From Tepidanaerobacter syntrophicus (GTDB taxonomy: Bacteria; Bacillota; Thermosediminibacteria; Thermosediminibacterales; Tepidanaerobacteraceae): a stretch of DNA of 64,000 nt. The translations under genes and the position numbers were made by a program. The stretch covers positions 310,001 through 374,000 of the forward strand of contig NZ_DF977001.1 in assembly GCF_001485475.2 (NCBI RefSeq). The letters are read 5' to 3'. Below are positions 45,135-54,572 of the stretch, one piece after another. Every line of letters begins with the position of its first letter. Position 1 is the stretch's first letter. The notes under the pieces are model-generated. The model was not told the origin of the DNA. It was given only the letters and a program-made list of their open reading frames with translations, and ran no database searches.

Positions 45135-46012
45135 AGTTTACCTCCCAATTCCTCGGCAAGGCGGATACCGATTTGTTCTGCTTCGCTTCTTCTGCCTTCA
45201 AGTTTTCCCCGCTTTACTATTTTATCCCTTTCTATCATGCCTATAAGCTTTAATCTATCATCAAAAATCTCGGCATATGCTCCCATAGGCTGCTTACAGC
45301 TGCCGCCTAGGACTTTCATAAAAGCCCTCTCGGCTCTTGTTGCGCAAGTAGTCTCGTCATCATTTATATGCCTGACAAACAAGGACATTTCATCATCAGC
45401 TCGAGTTTCCACAGCCAATGCACCCTGTCCTACCGCCGGTACTATTTCGTCCGGTGAAAAATAATCGGTTATGAGGTTTTCCATACCCAGCCGCTTTACG
45501 CCTGCCGCCGCCAGTACAATGCCATCAAGGCCGCAGGTTTTTATCTTTTTTATGCGGGTGTTAATATTTCCTCTTATCTGAACACACTGGATATCCTGCC
45601 TTAGCTTATTTAATTCACAAATCCGCCGCATACTGGAAGTTCCTATTTTGGCCCCTGTATCCAGCTCGGAAAATCTCCTGCCATCTGCCGATATAAACAC
45701 ATCTCGGGGATCTTCCCGCCGAGTAATCGCTGAAATTTCAAGCCCTTCAGGCAAATCTTGTGGCACATCTTTTAAACTGTGCACTGCCATATCAATAGCG
45801 CCGTAAAGCAGTGCTTCCTCTATTTCTTTAACAAAGGCGCCTTTGCCCAATTCATACATATTGGAATTTAAAAATTTATCTCCTGTAGTCTTTACGGTTA
45901 TCAGCTCAAAATCCCATTGTGGAAAGTGTTCTTTTAATTGGCTGATAATCAGCTTAGTTTGCACTAATGCCAACTGGCTTTGCCGGCTGCCGACTTTTAC
46001 AATTTTTTTCAT
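45131..46012 (-). CDS. hemC: Hydroxymethylbilane synthase HemC
   Basis: Cytoplasmic enzyme, 293 aa from the ATG at 46012 (AGGAGGC upstream), polymerising four porphobilinogens. KVGSRQSQLALVQTKLI, AVHSLKDVPQDLPEGL, SSMRRICELNKLR and the dipyrromethane-binding Cys in KVLGGSCKQPMGAYAEI are all present. Its start lies 58 bases inside the 3' end of hemA. Confidence 0.96.
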   Translation of the reverse strand: MKKIVKVGSRQSQLALVQTKLIISQLKEHFPQWDFELITVKTTGDKFLNSNMYELGKGAFVKEIEEALLYGAIDMAVHSLKDVPQDLPEGLEISAITRREDPRDVFISADGRRFSELDTGAKIGTSSMRRICELNKLRQDIQCVQIRGNINTRIKKIKTCGLDGIVLAAAGVKRLGMENLITDYFSPDEIVPAVGQGALAVETRADDEMSLFVRHINDDETTCATRAERAFMKVLGGSCKQPMGAYAEIFDDRLKLIGMIERDKIVKRGKLEGRRSEAEQIGIRLAEELGGKL

Positions 46013-47306
46013 CAAAAATGCCTCCTGCAAATACATTGACTACTGATTCGTCTAGCTTTTCTTCCTCGGCCAATGTCTTTAGTCCGATTAAATATCTATT
46101 CACTATCTTTGCTGCAACCCTTTCAAGTGAATACTTAATCTTTTCCTTTTCTTTTTCATCCAAATCCTGCAGCTTGTTTTTAACTCGTTCATATTCGCTG
46201 CGGCAGACTTCATCAGCATATTCGTTCATATGTCGTATCATCTTTTCGGCATAAATGGTATTATCCCATTTGATAATATCGTTTAGACTATCATCGATCA
46301 TATCCTCAATTATAGTAACTAAATGTTCCCTTTTCTTTTGATTTTCCACAGCGGTTCTTTTTAAATCATCAATGGTAAACAGTGTCACTCCATCTATTTC
46401 GCCTATCCGGGGGTCAATATCCCGCGGAAGCGCTATATCTACCATGCAGATTTTATCGCCCGGATGATGACAGGCCGTAAATTTCTCAAGGTTTACCGTA
46501 TAGTGCGGCGCATTTGTAGCACTTATAACTACATGGCTCTGGTTTATGTATTCATACTTTTGCTCATAGGGTACAACCGTTACCTCCGGGATTTCTTCCT
46601 TGAGTTTTAACGCATTTTCATAGGTTCTGTTAGAGATATAAATGCGTCTTGCCCCCTTTGCCACAAGGTGCTTTATGACCAGCTTCCCCATCTCCCCGGC
46701 GCCTATTACAAAGATATTTTTGTCATGCAAATCCTTAAAAACCTCCAATATAAACAAAACTGCAATATAGCTTATAGAAAGCGAATGATTTGTAATTCCG
46801 GTTTGACTTCGGGCATTTTTTCCAAGAGTAATCGCTTCTCTAAAGAGCTTGTTTGTGTATTTCCCGGTGGATTTACATTTTTTTGCAATTTCCCAGGCTT
46901 GTTTCACCTGAGATAAAATCTGATCTTCCCCCACCACCATTGATTCAAGACCGCAGGCAACTCGAAAAAGATGCTCTACTGCGCATATTCCATCAAGTGC
47001 GTAGATATATGGGGAAAGCCGAGCATCATCCAAAGCGAAAAAATCGCCAAAAAAGTTTGTAAGCACATCTGTTTTAGGCTCAGACGCAATCGCATAAATT
47101 TCACTTCGGTGGCAGGTTGATACTATAACCGCCTCAAGTATGCCATTAATTTCTTTAAGTTTTGCCAATGCTTCGCCTGTTCTTTTATCAAAACACACTT
47201 TTTCTCTAAGCTCAATTGGAGCTTCTCGGCTGACACCTACCATTAAAAGCTGTTCAATTCCCATTGCCGTTACACCAAACCTTTTTTTGAAATAAAATAG
47301 TTTCAC
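45954..47306 (-). CDS. hemA: Glutamyl-tRNA reductase HemA
   Basis: Cytoplasmic NADPH enzyme, up to 450 aa, the first step of C5 tetrapyrrole synthesis. The GTG at 47306 overlaps the cobK stop by 4 bases; an internal ATG at 47264 (MGIEQLLMVGVSREAPIELREK) matches the usual N-terminus and is an alternative. The nucleophile Cys lies in IVSTCHRSEIYA; the family normally has Asn where His follows it. GEDQILSQVKQAW and VIGAGEMGKLVIKHL (NADPH site) follow. The last 20 or so codons overlap hemC. Confidence 0.93.
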   Translation of the reverse strand: MKLFYFKKRFGVTAMGIEQLLMVGVSREAPIELREKVCFDKRTGEALAKLKEINGILEAVIVSTCHRSEIYAIASEPKTDVLTNFFGDFFALDDARLSPYIYALDGICAVEHLFRVACGLESMVVGEDQILSQVKQAWEIAKKCKSTGKYTNKLFREAITLGKNARSQTGITNHSLSISYIAVLFILEVFKDLHDKNIFVIGAGEMGKLVIKHLVAKGARRIYISNRTYENALKLKEEIPEVTVVPYEQKYEYINQSHVVISATNAPHYTVNLEKFTACHHPGDKICMVDIALPRDIDPRIGEIDGVTLFTIDDLKRTAVENQKKREHLVTIIEDMIDDSLNDIIKWDNTIYAEKMIRHMNEYADEVCRSEYERVKNKLQDLDEKEKEKIKYSLERVAAKIVNRYLIGLKTLAEEEKLDESVVNVFAGGIFDEKNCKSRQPAKPVGISAN

Positions 47307-48058
47307 AGAAGAAATCTATTGCAAATTTCACAAATAACTTTATCCATATCATTTACTACATTGGGGTAATTTACAGATGGCCGCTCAATCAGCAGGATTG
47401 GAAGATTAAGCTTTGAAGCGGCTGTGATTTTTTCCGGCACACCGCCAATTGCTCCGCTGTCTTTTGTAACTACTACATCCGCCCTGTATTCCTTAAACAT
47501 TTGAAAATTTATTTCCATACTAAAAGGCCCTTTTGCCGCTATGATATTTTCCGGAGTAAACCCCAAATCTTCGCATTTTTTTAGGACTTCACTCTTTGGC
47601 AGCACTCGTGCAATAAGATATTTACCTATGTGCATAAGCTTTGCAAACTTGTCTAGATTTTTACTGCCTGTGGTCAGGAAAATTCGCTGATATTTTTCTA
47701 AAACCTTTACGGCTTCGTCTATGTCTTTTACATGAATTATATTAGGATATTGGGTTTTGGAGCTTTCCCGTTCATAGCGAAGATACTCTATATTGCATTT
47801 GCAGGATACTGCTATGGCGGTTTCGCTTATATCTTTTGCATAAGGATGTGTTGCATCTACGATGAGTTCTATGTTGTTTTCTTTAATTATTTGTTCAAGA
47901 CTATCCTTGTTTAAGGGACCTGTTCTGAATTCAATTCCCGGGCCAAACAGCCGGCTGCCATATTCGGTAACCGTTGTGGCTAAGACTTTAAGTCCTTTTT
48001 TGCAAAGCCTCTCAGATAAAATCCGTCCATCCTTCGTACCTGCTAATACCATAATCAT
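47303..48058 (-). CDS. cobK: Precorrin-6A reductase CobK/CbiJ
   Basis: Cytoplasmic NADPH-dependent reductase, 251 aa. It matches by MVLAGTKDGRILSERLCKKGLKVLATTVTEYG, ELIVDATHPYAKDISETAIAV, RIFLTTGSKNLDKFAKL, IIAAKGPFSMEINFQMFKEYRADVVVTKDSGAIGGVPEKITAA. It reduces cobalt-precorrin-6A in the anaerobic route. It overlaps cbiH by 4 bases. Confidence 0.93.
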   Translation of the reverse strand: MIMVLAGTKDGRILSERLCKKGLKVLATTVTEYGSRLFGPGIEFRTGPLNKDSLEQIIKENNIELIVDATHPYAKDISETAIAVSCKCNIEYLRYERESSKTQYPNIIHVKDIDEAVKVLEKYQRIFLTTGSKNLDKFAKLMHIGKYLIARVLPKSEVLKKCEDLGFTPENIIAAKGPFSMEINFQMFKEYRADVVVTKDSGAIGGVPEKITAASKLNLPILLIERPSVNYPNVVNDMDKVICEICNRFLL

Positions 48059-48786
48059 AGCTTATACCCTCGTGGTGTAATCATTTTGCCACCTATCGTA
48101 AATGTGTTCTTGTTGCCGATAACTACAATGCTTGTCATATCGATATTCTCTATCGGCACCGATTCCAGTGTTGTAAATATCACCTTTTCTCCTTCTCTGG
48201 ATGCATTTTTCACTATGCCTACAGGAGTATCCTTAGGCTTATATTTTGATATAATTTCAAGGGCGGTATCCAAATGGTTTTCTCGCTCATGGCTTCTGGG
48301 GTTGTATAAGGCTATGACAAAGTCTGCCTGAGCTGCCGAATCCAGCCTTCTCTCTATGACTTCCCATGGCGTCAGATGGTCTGAAAGGCTAATCAGCGCA
48401 AAATCGTGCATTAGCGGAGCCCCTAAAAGAGCCGCTGCCATATTTACAGCACTTATGCCCGGTATCACTTCAATTTTTATATCTAAGCCCTCCTTTGCTG
48501 AAAGTTCCAGCAAAAGACCTGCCATGCCATATATCCCCGGATCGCCGCTGCTGATTACACAGACTTTTTTCCCTTCATTTGCAAGCTCTATGGCCTTCTT
48601 GCACCTTGAAACTTCATGGCGCATACCTGAGCCTATGATTTTTTTATCTTGAATAATCGGTTTTATTAAATTTAAGTATGTATTATACCCTACGACCACA
48701 TCACATTCCTTCAAAGCATCCATGGCTTGCAAAGTCATGTGTTCCAAAGAACCCGGCCCTATTCCCACCGCTTTTATCCAGCTCAT
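48055..48786 (-). CDS. cbiH: Cobalt-precorrin-3B C17-methyltransferase CbiH
   Basis: Cytoplasmic SAM methyltransferase, 243 aa. AVGIGPGSLEHMTLQAMDAL opens the protein; VCVISSGDPGIYGMAGLLLEL, EVIPGISAVNMAAALLGAPLMHDFALISLSDHLTPW and ALYNPRSHERENHLDTALEII identify the CbiH/CobJ branch. It contracts the corrin ring with CbiG in the pathway. It overlaps cbiG by 4 bases. Confidence 0.94.
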   Translation of the reverse strand: MSWIKAVGIGPGSLEHMTLQAMDALKECDVVVGYNTYLNLIKPIIQDKKIIGSGMRHEVSRCKKAIELANEGKKVCVISSGDPGIYGMAGLLLELSAKEGLDIKIEVIPGISAVNMAAALLGAPLMHDFALISLSDHLTPWEVIERRLDSAAQADFVIALYNPRSHERENHLDTALEIISKYKPKDTPVGIVKNASREGEKVIFTTLESVPIENIDMTSIVVIGNKNTFTIGGKMITPRGYKL

Positions 48787-49829
48787 GATGTCCTCCTTTT
48801 ATATACTGCCAAAGTAATGCCCTTTGATGTGTAATATCCTAATTCCTCTCCTCCTCGGCTTGCCATATAGGCCGCCGGTCTTGCCACACAGCCTGTGCCT
48901 ACGGTTTTTTTGACAAAAGAGGAGCAAGGGAAACGGTTTTCGTATTCTGCAAGCTGTACGCCGGTATATAGTTTAAGCGGCGCATTTAAGCACTCAGACA
49001 ATTGCAGTATACATTTTTCTTCTCTTTTTATATCCACTGACGCAATACAGCCCACGCTTTTTTCGCTTAAATTAAAATCCCTTAAAGCCCTTTTGACTTG
49101 AGTAAGCAGTGTCTCATAAGGCACGCCCTTTCTTGTACCGATACCAAGCACTGTATTTTGAGGCCGTAAGATTACATAAGGCACGGGAGGAGGCAATATT
49201 TCTTCATCCGTTACAAATACAGCAGCTTTGGCATCTTTAGGCAAATCATTTGAAAATACTTCTGACCGCTTTATAAGATGTGCCAGCTTTTCATATGGAA
49301 AGTCTTTTTCTACCGATAATGCCAGCTTCTCACCATTTACAAGGCAGGCGCTCACCTTCGGCAAATCCGAGAAATTGTCAATATAAAAGCCGAGTTTTTT
49401 GGCTAAAACATCTATGCTCTCAAAACCCTGAATGTCACTGGCGGTAGTAATTACCGGCATACATTTTAGAACCTGAGCCACTTTTGACGCAAGTTCATTT
49501 GCCCCGCCAAGATGCCCGGAAAGCAAGCTTATAGAAAATTTCCCCTGTTCGTCCACCACTACAACCGCCGGATCCGTTCTTTTGTCGCAAATCACCGGCG
49601 CAATCGCCCGAGTCGCAATACCGGCAGCTGTTATAAAAATCAGACCGTCATAGCTTGAAAATATTTGGCGGATAAAATCCTTAAATGAGTTTTTTATCGG
49701 AAAATAGTTTTTCAAATCAGCTTCATTTAAAAGCCGACTGTTTACATATACATCGCCGCCGACGCCTGCTCTGATTTTCTCGGCAATGCTCATTCCGTTT
49801 TTTGTTATAGCAATAATGGCTGTCTTCAT
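48783..49829 (-). CDS. cbiG: Cobalt-precorrin-5A hydrolase CbiG
   Basis: Cytoplasmic enzyme, 348 aa from the ATG at 49829 (AGGTAAG upstream), 4 bases after the cbiF stop. It opens the delta-lactone and releases acetaldehyde. N-terminal text IKNSFKDFIRQIFSSYDGLIFITAAGIATRAIAPVICDKRTDPAVVVVDEQGKFSISLLSGHLGGANELA and the C-terminal domain VLGIGTRKGVPYETLLTQVKRAL and VGTGCVARPAAYMASRGGEEL are characteristic. Confidence 0.94.
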   Translation of the reverse strand: MKTAIIAITKNGMSIAEKIRAGVGGDVYVNSRLLNEADLKNYFPIKNSFKDFIRQIFSSYDGLIFITAAGIATRAIAPVICDKRTDPAVVVVDEQGKFSISLLSGHLGGANELASKVAQVLKCMPVITTASDIQGFESIDVLAKKLGFYIDNFSDLPKVSACLVNGEKLALSVEKDFPYEKLAHLIKRSEVFSNDLPKDAKAAVFVTDEEILPPPVPYVILRPQNTVLGIGTRKGVPYETLLTQVKRALRDFNLSEKSVGCIASVDIKREEKCILQLSECLNAPLKLYTGVQLAEYENRFPCSSFVKKTVGTGCVARPAAYMASRGGEELGYYTSKGITLAVYKRRTS

Positions 49830-49833
49830 TTTC

Positions 49834-50574
49834 TTACCTGTATTCATGGCTGAATGTTTTGTTATAGAGGCATGAGAAGTCATATTCATCACTTAAGAAA
49901 TTTCCTACCAATATCAGTGCTGTCTTGCAAATTCCCGCTTCTTTTACTTTTTCTGCAATATCTGAAAGAGTGCCCTGCACAATCTTTTGGTCCTCCCAGG
50001 TGGCTTTATATACAACAGCGATAGGAGCATCCGAACCATAAACCTTCGCCAAGTCTTCTGCAATTTTTTCAATCTGATTTATGCTGAGAAAAATAGCCAT
50101 AGTTGCTTTATGTTTTGCCAAAGCATCTAAGCTTTCCTCTTCGGGAACCGGCGTTCTGCCTTCTACTCTGGTCAGTATGATGGTCTGGCTTTGTCCGGGC
50201 ACGGTAAGTTCCCGCTTTAATACTGCACCGGCAGCGCTAAATGAGCTGACACCCGGAATTACTTCATAGGGTATCGCAAGTTTATCAAGAGCTTCCATCT
50301 GTTCCCTTATTGCCCCATAAATAGAAGGATCTCCCGTATGAAGTCTTGCCACATCTGCCCCTTTTTCAAAAGCATCTTTCATGGCATCGATGATTTCATC
50401 AAGATTCATCGTAGCACTGTTATAAATCTTCGCTCCGTCTTTTGCATATTTTAGCAGCTCAGGGTTTACAAGCGAGCCTGCATATATTACTACATCGCAA
50501 TTTTCCAAAAGCTTTTTACCCTTTATAGTAATAAGTTCCACATCACCGGGACCGGCACCGATAAAATAAATCAC
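49834..50574 (-). CDS. cbiF: Cobalt-precorrin-4 C11-methyltransferase CbiF
   Basis: Cytoplasmic SAM methyltransferase, 246 aa. MIYFIGAGPGDVELITIKGKKLLENCDVVIYAGSLVNPELL, VARLHTGDPSIYGAIREQMEAL, EVIPGVSSFSAAGAVLKRELTVPGQSQTIILTR and AIFLSINQIEKIAEDL are distinctive of CbiF/CobM. It overlaps cbiL by 4 bases. Confidence 0.95.
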   Translation of the reverse strand: MIYFIGAGPGDVELITIKGKKLLENCDVVIYAGSLVNPELLKYAKDGAKIYNSATMNLDEIIDAMKDAFEKGADVARLHTGDPSIYGAIREQMEALDKLAIPYEVIPGVSSFSAAGAVLKRELTVPGQSQTIILTRVEGRTPVPEEESLDALAKHKATMAIFLSINQIEKIAEDLAKVYGSDAPIAVVYKATWEDQKIVQGTLSDIAEKVKEAGICKTALILVGNFLSDEYDFSCLYNKTFSHEYR

Positions 50575-51254
50575 TTTTTATCCCTCCAGGCAATAATTAG
50601 GGAAAGGTAGCTTACACCCCTGCCCAAATATTTATCTAAATCAAATTCTATTTTTTCATCTTCCTGGCCGCAGTGGGTAACAAGCACTGCACAAAATCCG
50701 TTTTCCTTCAAGACCTTTACTACATCATCATAATTTCTGGATATTTTCATCAAAACAACATTGTCAAAATCCTTTAGGGTTTTTTCCAGTAATTTTTTGT
50801 CTTTAACCGGTATTACGGCAAAGGGAGCGTCTCCTTCTGCTATGGGGATATTGACCTTAGATGCAGCGGCGCAAAAAGATGTTATTCCCGGAATTGTTTC
50901 GGCTTCATACCCGCAAAGTCGTGATAATATATATGTATAAGTGCTGTATATCATAGGATCTCCCAACGTTATAAACGCAGTGTCGTTGCCTTCTTTAAGA
51001 ATTTCTTGAATGATCTTAACGTTTTTGTCCCAAATATCATTTAGTTTATTTTTATTGCTTATCATGGGAAAATTCATCTCTATAACTTTACAATTGATGT
51101 AAGGCCGGGCTATCTTTAAAGCCAAGCTTTCTTTATCTGCCGCAGGAGCTATGACCATATCCACTTTAGACAAAATCTGTGCGGCTTTCATAGTAATAAG
51201 TGTCGGGTCTCCCGGTCCCACTCCGATTCCATAAAACTTACCTGATTTATTCAT
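50571..51254 (-). CDS. cbiL: Cobalt-precorrin-2 C20-methyltransferase CbiL
   Basis: Cytoplasmic SAM methyltransferase, 227 aa from the ATG at 51254 (AGGAGCC upstream), within the last codons of cbiT. FYGIGVGPGDPTLITMKAAQIL, AFITLGDPMIYSTYTYIL, ETIPGITSFCAAASKVNIPIAEGDAPFAVIP and YLSLIIAWR fit CbiL/CobI. It adds the C20 methyl to cobalt-precorrin-2. Confidence 0.94.
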   Translation of the reverse strand: MNKSGKFYGIGVGPGDPTLITMKAAQILSKVDMVIAPAADKESLALKIARPYINCKVIEMNFPMISNKNKLNDIWDKNVKIIQEILKEGNDTAFITLGDPMIYSTYTYILSRLCGYEAETIPGITSFCAAASKVNIPIAEGDAPFAVIPVKDKKLLEKTLKDFDNVVLMKISRNYDDVVKVLKENGFCAVLVTHCGQEDEKIEFDLDKYLGRGVSYLSLIIAWRDKK

Positions 51255-51861
51255 ATAAAGGCTCCTCTGCTTTCTTGCTGTCTTCGGGTTTTCTTGCTGC
51301 AAATATATAAATGGGATTGTGGGCAAACATCATTGTTTTTCCCTTTACTTGCTTTGAAGTAGAGATATTTGCTAAGGTGATATCCCTCTCCCAGCATCTT
51401 ACCTTAAAAAATCCCTGCAAACTGCATAAGGTATCTATTGCTATGGCATTTGCAACTATAATGCCGTAGGGCGTAAGTCTTTCGGCGGCTGTTTCTAGGA
51501 TTTCCTCGGTAAAATCCCCGGTTCCGCCTATGAATATGCTGTCAGGGCAAGGAAGATTTGAAAGCGCATCAGGTGCTTGTCCACAAACTATTTCCATATT
51601 TTTAACTTCAAATGCCTTTCGATTCTCTTTAAGCAGCTTTATTGCCTCCGGATTTTTCTCAATTGCAAAGACCCTTCCCTCCCTGCAATACACTGCTGCT
51701 TCCACTGAAACCGAGCCTGTGCCTGCGCCTATATCCCAAACTATGCTGTCGCTTTTGAGCCGCATTTTTGAAAGAGATAAAACCCTTATCTCTTGTTTTG
51801 TCATGGGCACGCTGCCTCTTATAAAAAGCTCGTCAGGGATGCCGAATCCATACTGCCACAC
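51247..51861 (-). CDS. cbiT: Cobalt-precorrin-6B C15-methyltransferase (decarboxylating) CbiT
   Basis: Cytoplasmic SAM enzyme, 204 aa, start GTG at 51861. FIRGSVPMTKQEIRVLSLSKMRLKSDSIVWDIGAGTGSVSVEAA is the diagnostic N-terminus with the SAM-binding GAGTGS, followed by DSIFIGGTGDFTEEILETAAERLTPYGIIVANAI. It is separate from CbiE, with which it is fused as CobL in aerobic bacteria, and overlaps it by 43 bases. Confidence 0.94.
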   Translation of the reverse strand: MWQYGFGIPDELFIRGSVPMTKQEIRVLSLSKMRLKSDSIVWDIGAGTGSVSVEAAVYCREGRVFAIEKNPEAIKLLKENRKAFEVKNMEIVCGQAPDALSNLPCPDSIFIGGTGDFTEEILETAAERLTPYGIIVANAIAIDTLCSLQGFFKVRCWERDITLANISTSKQVKGKTMMFAHNPIYIFAARKPEDSKKAEEPLYE

Positions 51862-52460
51862 CTTGTTATCACCACCACATTTAAGTCAAAATTTTGAGTG
51901 CTTTCGGCAAGTTCTTCAACCGAAAATTCCCCTATCTTTTCATTTTCATAAGATAGGTTTTCTCCAACATATATTTTTACATCAACAATACCTGCCTGTC
52001 TTAAACTTTGAGCAATGTAGCAAGGGCTATGTATTTTGTCGGTAAGCACTGCTAACGATTTATATTCCTTGACTTTTTCTATAAGCTCCTGCTTTCGACC
52101 GTGAAGGCTTATCACGCAAACATCTTTCATTGGCATCTTAAGTTTTCCCAGCATGTATTGGATACAACTTATTCCGGAAATTACTTCGATTTCTTCTTTC
52201 TTTCGCAAGCTGAGTATTTTATCGAGGATACCGTATATTGTCGGATCGCCGGAAGCTAAGACTACTACATTGCCAGGATTATCCAGGGCTTTTTCTAAAT
52301 CCAACTTGCCATCGAACAATATTTTCGCGCACGAAACCCCTTCACACATTTTAAGCTGCCGCCGGCCGCCTATGATAACATCAGCGGATTGTATCTTTTT
52401 TAGAGCAATTGGAGTTACATAGTCAGGATGTCCCGGACCGATGCCTACCACACTTATCAA
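51819..52460 (-). CDS. cbiE: Cobalt-precorrin-7 C5-methyltransferase CbiE
   Basis: Cytoplasmic SAM methyltransferase, 213 aa. The chosen start TTG at 52460 overlaps the cbiD stop as TTGA and gives ISVVGIGPGHPDYVTPIALKKIQSADVIIGGRRQL. VVLASGDPTIYGILDKIL and VISGISCIQYMLGKLKMPMKDVCVISLHGR confirm the family. A longer reading would run into cbiD without a ribosome site. Confidence 0.93.
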   Translation of the reverse strand: MISVVGIGPGHPDYVTPIALKKIQSADVIIGGRRQLKMCEGVSCAKILFDGKLDLEKALDNPGNVVVLASGDPTIYGILDKILSLRKKEEIEVISGISCIQYMLGKLKMPMKDVCVISLHGRKQELIEKVKEYKSLAVLTDKIHSPCYIAQSLRQAGIVDVKIYVGENLSYENEKIGEFSVEELAESTQNFDLNVVVITRCGSMDSASLTSFL

Positions 52461-53560
52461 TTGGAATTTTCCCCTTTCCCATAGGCTTTTGCCAGAAAAC
52501 CTCGATTTAATGAAAAAATTTTTACCTCTATATTCAAGCTTTTCCCTGTATACCACATGCAGCGTGCGACAATTCTTTCGGCAATAAATTTACTAAAACT
52601 TTCCATATCTATGCCTGCTTCTTCGATAATACTTAGAGCTTCCCGAGTTGTAACAGAATTTAGCAAATTTACCGCCACATCCTTTGTGACTCCAAAATAT
52701 GCTGCATATGCTGTCATTATCTCGCTGCGGGCATCGGCAACTTTCCCTGTTGTATCAAATATGCCTGCGGCTATTTTAATGAGTTTGCCGATATCTCCGA
52801 TTAACAAAACATCTTTGAAACCATATTCCACTACTTTTTCCAAGGCGAACCCCAGGTAGTTGCCATAAGAGACGATAAGCTCCGGATTTTCACCGGATTT
52901 TAGTGCATAATTTTTGCCATAATTACCCGGCACCAAGATTACTTTTTTATGTCCCTGGGCTGCAAGTATTGACAATTGAACCGCCAGTGTATCCTTTAGG
53001 GCCGCAGTGGACATAGGTTCAACTATTCCTGTAGTGCCGATAACCGAAAGCCCTCCCTTAATTCCCAGCATCGGATTAAAAGTCCTTTCGGCAACTTCTT
53101 CACCGCCGGGAATACTTATGGTAAGTCTTACACCACAGCCCTTGGGAAGCACCTTGCAAACTTCGTTTTTTATCATAGCCTGTGGCACCGGGTTTATGGC
53201 AGGTTCTCCCGGCTTTACTTGAAGTCCGGGTTTTGTGACAATGCCTATTCCGGCGCCGGCGGTAATTGTTACTCCTTCTGAGACACGCTCTGCCTTGCAG
53301 TATATAATAAGGCCATCTGTCACATCAGGGTCATCTCCGCCATCTTTTTTAATTCCACAGCTTACCCAATCTTCTCCTTTTTCAAAAGCGGCTATCGGAA
53401 GTTTAAGCGGCCATCCTTTTGGGGTGTCGATTTCGATTTCCCGGGGAATGTTTTCATAAAACAGTGCAAAAGTTGCAGCTTTTGCAGCAGCGGCTGCACA
53501 GCTGCCGGTGGTATAGCCGTATCGAAGTTTTTTTCCGTTCTTTACGATGTACTTATCCAT
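52457..53560 (-). CDS. cbiD: Cobalt-precorrin-5B C1-methyltransferase CbiD
   Basis: Cytoplasmic methyltransferase, 367 aa from the ATG at 53560, inside the last codons of cbiC. KLRYGYTTGSCAAAAAKAA opens it; AGAGIGIVTKPGLQVKPGEPAINPVPQAMI, GVRLTISIPGGEEVAERTFNPMLGIKGGLSVIGTTGIVEPMS and VLLIGDIGKLIKIAAGIFDTTGKVADAR are strongly conserved CbiD blocks. Confidence 0.96.
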   Translation of the reverse strand: MDKYIVKNGKKLRYGYTTGSCAAAAAKAATFALFYENIPREIEIDTPKGWPLKLPIAAFEKGEDWVSCGIKKDGGDDPDVTDGLIIYCKAERVSEGVTITAGAGIGIVTKPGLQVKPGEPAINPVPQAMIKNEVCKVLPKGCGVRLTISIPGGEEVAERTFNPMLGIKGGLSVIGTTGIVEPMSTAALKDTLAVQLSILAAQGHKKVILVPGNYGKNYALKSGENPELIVSYGNYLGFALEKVVEYGFKDVLLIGDIGKLIKIAAGIFDTTGKVADARSEIMTAYAAYFGVTKDVAVNLLNSVTTREALSIIEEAGIDMESFSKFIAERIVARCMWYTGKSLNIEVKIFSLNRGFLAKAYGKGENSN

Positions 53561-54206
53561 TTTTAATGGTTTTCTCCTCAAGACTCATATACATCAGTGC
53601 ATTAACTATGGCAGCAGCTATGTTGCTGCCTCCTTTTTGTCCTTTTGTAATTATATGCGGAACCGAAAGCTTGGAAAGCTCTTCTTTGGATTCCGCCGCT
53701 CCTACAAATCCTACCGGGACGCCAATTATTAAATCAGGATTGGCTTTCCCTTCCCTTATAAGTTCGATCAGCTTAAACAGTGCCGTTGGGGCATTTCCCA
53801 AAACATAAATCTTTATATCAGGAAAAGCAGCTGCCATCATTACAGAGGCCATGGAACGGGTTATGCCCTCGCGCTTTGCCATCTCTGCCGCCTGCGGATC
53901 GTCTACCATGCATAAAGCCTTGCATCCCAGCTCTTTAAGTGCCTTTTTATTAATTCCCGCTTCAGCCATTCTGGTATCTGTATAAATACGGCATCCTTTT
54001 TGCATTGCCGAAAGCCCCGCTTCAATTGCACCTGGCGAGAATTTTAGTAAATTAGCAAAATCAAAATCTGCCGTAGTATGGATAACTCTCCTGACAACGT
54101 TCCATTCTTTAGGGCTAAAGTTTGCTTTATCAACATTTTCCTCTATTATCTCGAAGCTTTTTTTCTCTATGCCCTCAGGTGTTTTCACATAGCTTAAATT
54201 TCCCAT
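53553..54206 (-). CDS. cbiC: Cobalt-precorrin-8 methylmutase CbiC
   Basis: Cytoplasmic enzyme, 217 aa, moving the C11 methyl to C12 to give cobyrinate. VRRVIHTTADFDFANLLKFSPGAIEAG contains the catalytic His; IYTDTRMAEAGINKKAL, ITRSMASVMMAAAFP and LIIGVPVGFVGAAESKEELSKLSVPHIITKGQKGGSNIAAAIVNALM complete the match. It overlaps cbiX by 13 bases. Confidence 0.96.
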   Translation of the reverse strand: MGNLSYVKTPEGIEKKSFEIIEENVDKANFSPKEWNVVRRVIHTTADFDFANLLKFSPGAIEAGLSAMQKGCRIYTDTRMAEAGINKKALKELGCKALCMVDDPQAAEMAKREGITRSMASVMMAAAFPDIKIYVLGNAPTALFKLIELIREGKANPDLIIGVPVGFVGAAESKEELSKLSVPHIITKGQKGGSNIAAAIVNALMYMSLEEKTIKNG

Positions 54207-54568
54207 AGTTTTCCCGCAGCCCTTTCGATTAAAATATCTGCAATGCGTCTGTCAAAGCCTATCGGCTTTGCAAGTGAAATTTCCAAATCCGGATAAACAT
54301 TTTTAACATTAGTAAGTTCCTCCGGAATATCATGTCGTATGTGGTTTCCCTCAAACAAAAACATAGGTACTGCTACCACCTGCCTCAAGCCTTCTTTATA
54401 AATTTCATCAAAGGCTTCGCGAATATTCGGGTGATTAAATTCCATAAAGGCAACTTTTACTTCCTTATATAAATTCCTTTTTGCAATTTCGCCGCGAACT
54501 TGATAGATTACTTCCGTGGTAGATTGAGCTTTACTGCCGTGAGCTAGAATAAGCAAGGTTTTATCCAT
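54194..54568 (-). CDS. cbiX: Sirohydrochlorin cobaltochelatase CbiX (short form)
   Basis: Cytoplasmic chelatase, 124 aa from the ATG at 54568 (AAGGAG upstream), 4 bases after the cbiA stop. The short homodimeric CbiX-S form. Metal-site histidines are in LLILAHGSKAQST and PMFLFEGNHIRHDIPEEL. It inserts cobalt at the start of the anaerobic pathway; a His-rich tail seen in some long forms is absent. Confidence 0.92.
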   Translation of the reverse strand: MDKTLLILAHGSKAQSTTEVIYQVRGEIAKRNLYKEVKVAFMEFNHPNIREAFDEIYKEGLRQVVAVPMFLFEGNHIRHDIPEELTNVKNVYPDLEISLAKPIGFDRRIADILIERAAGKLWEI

Positions 54569-54572
54569 ATTT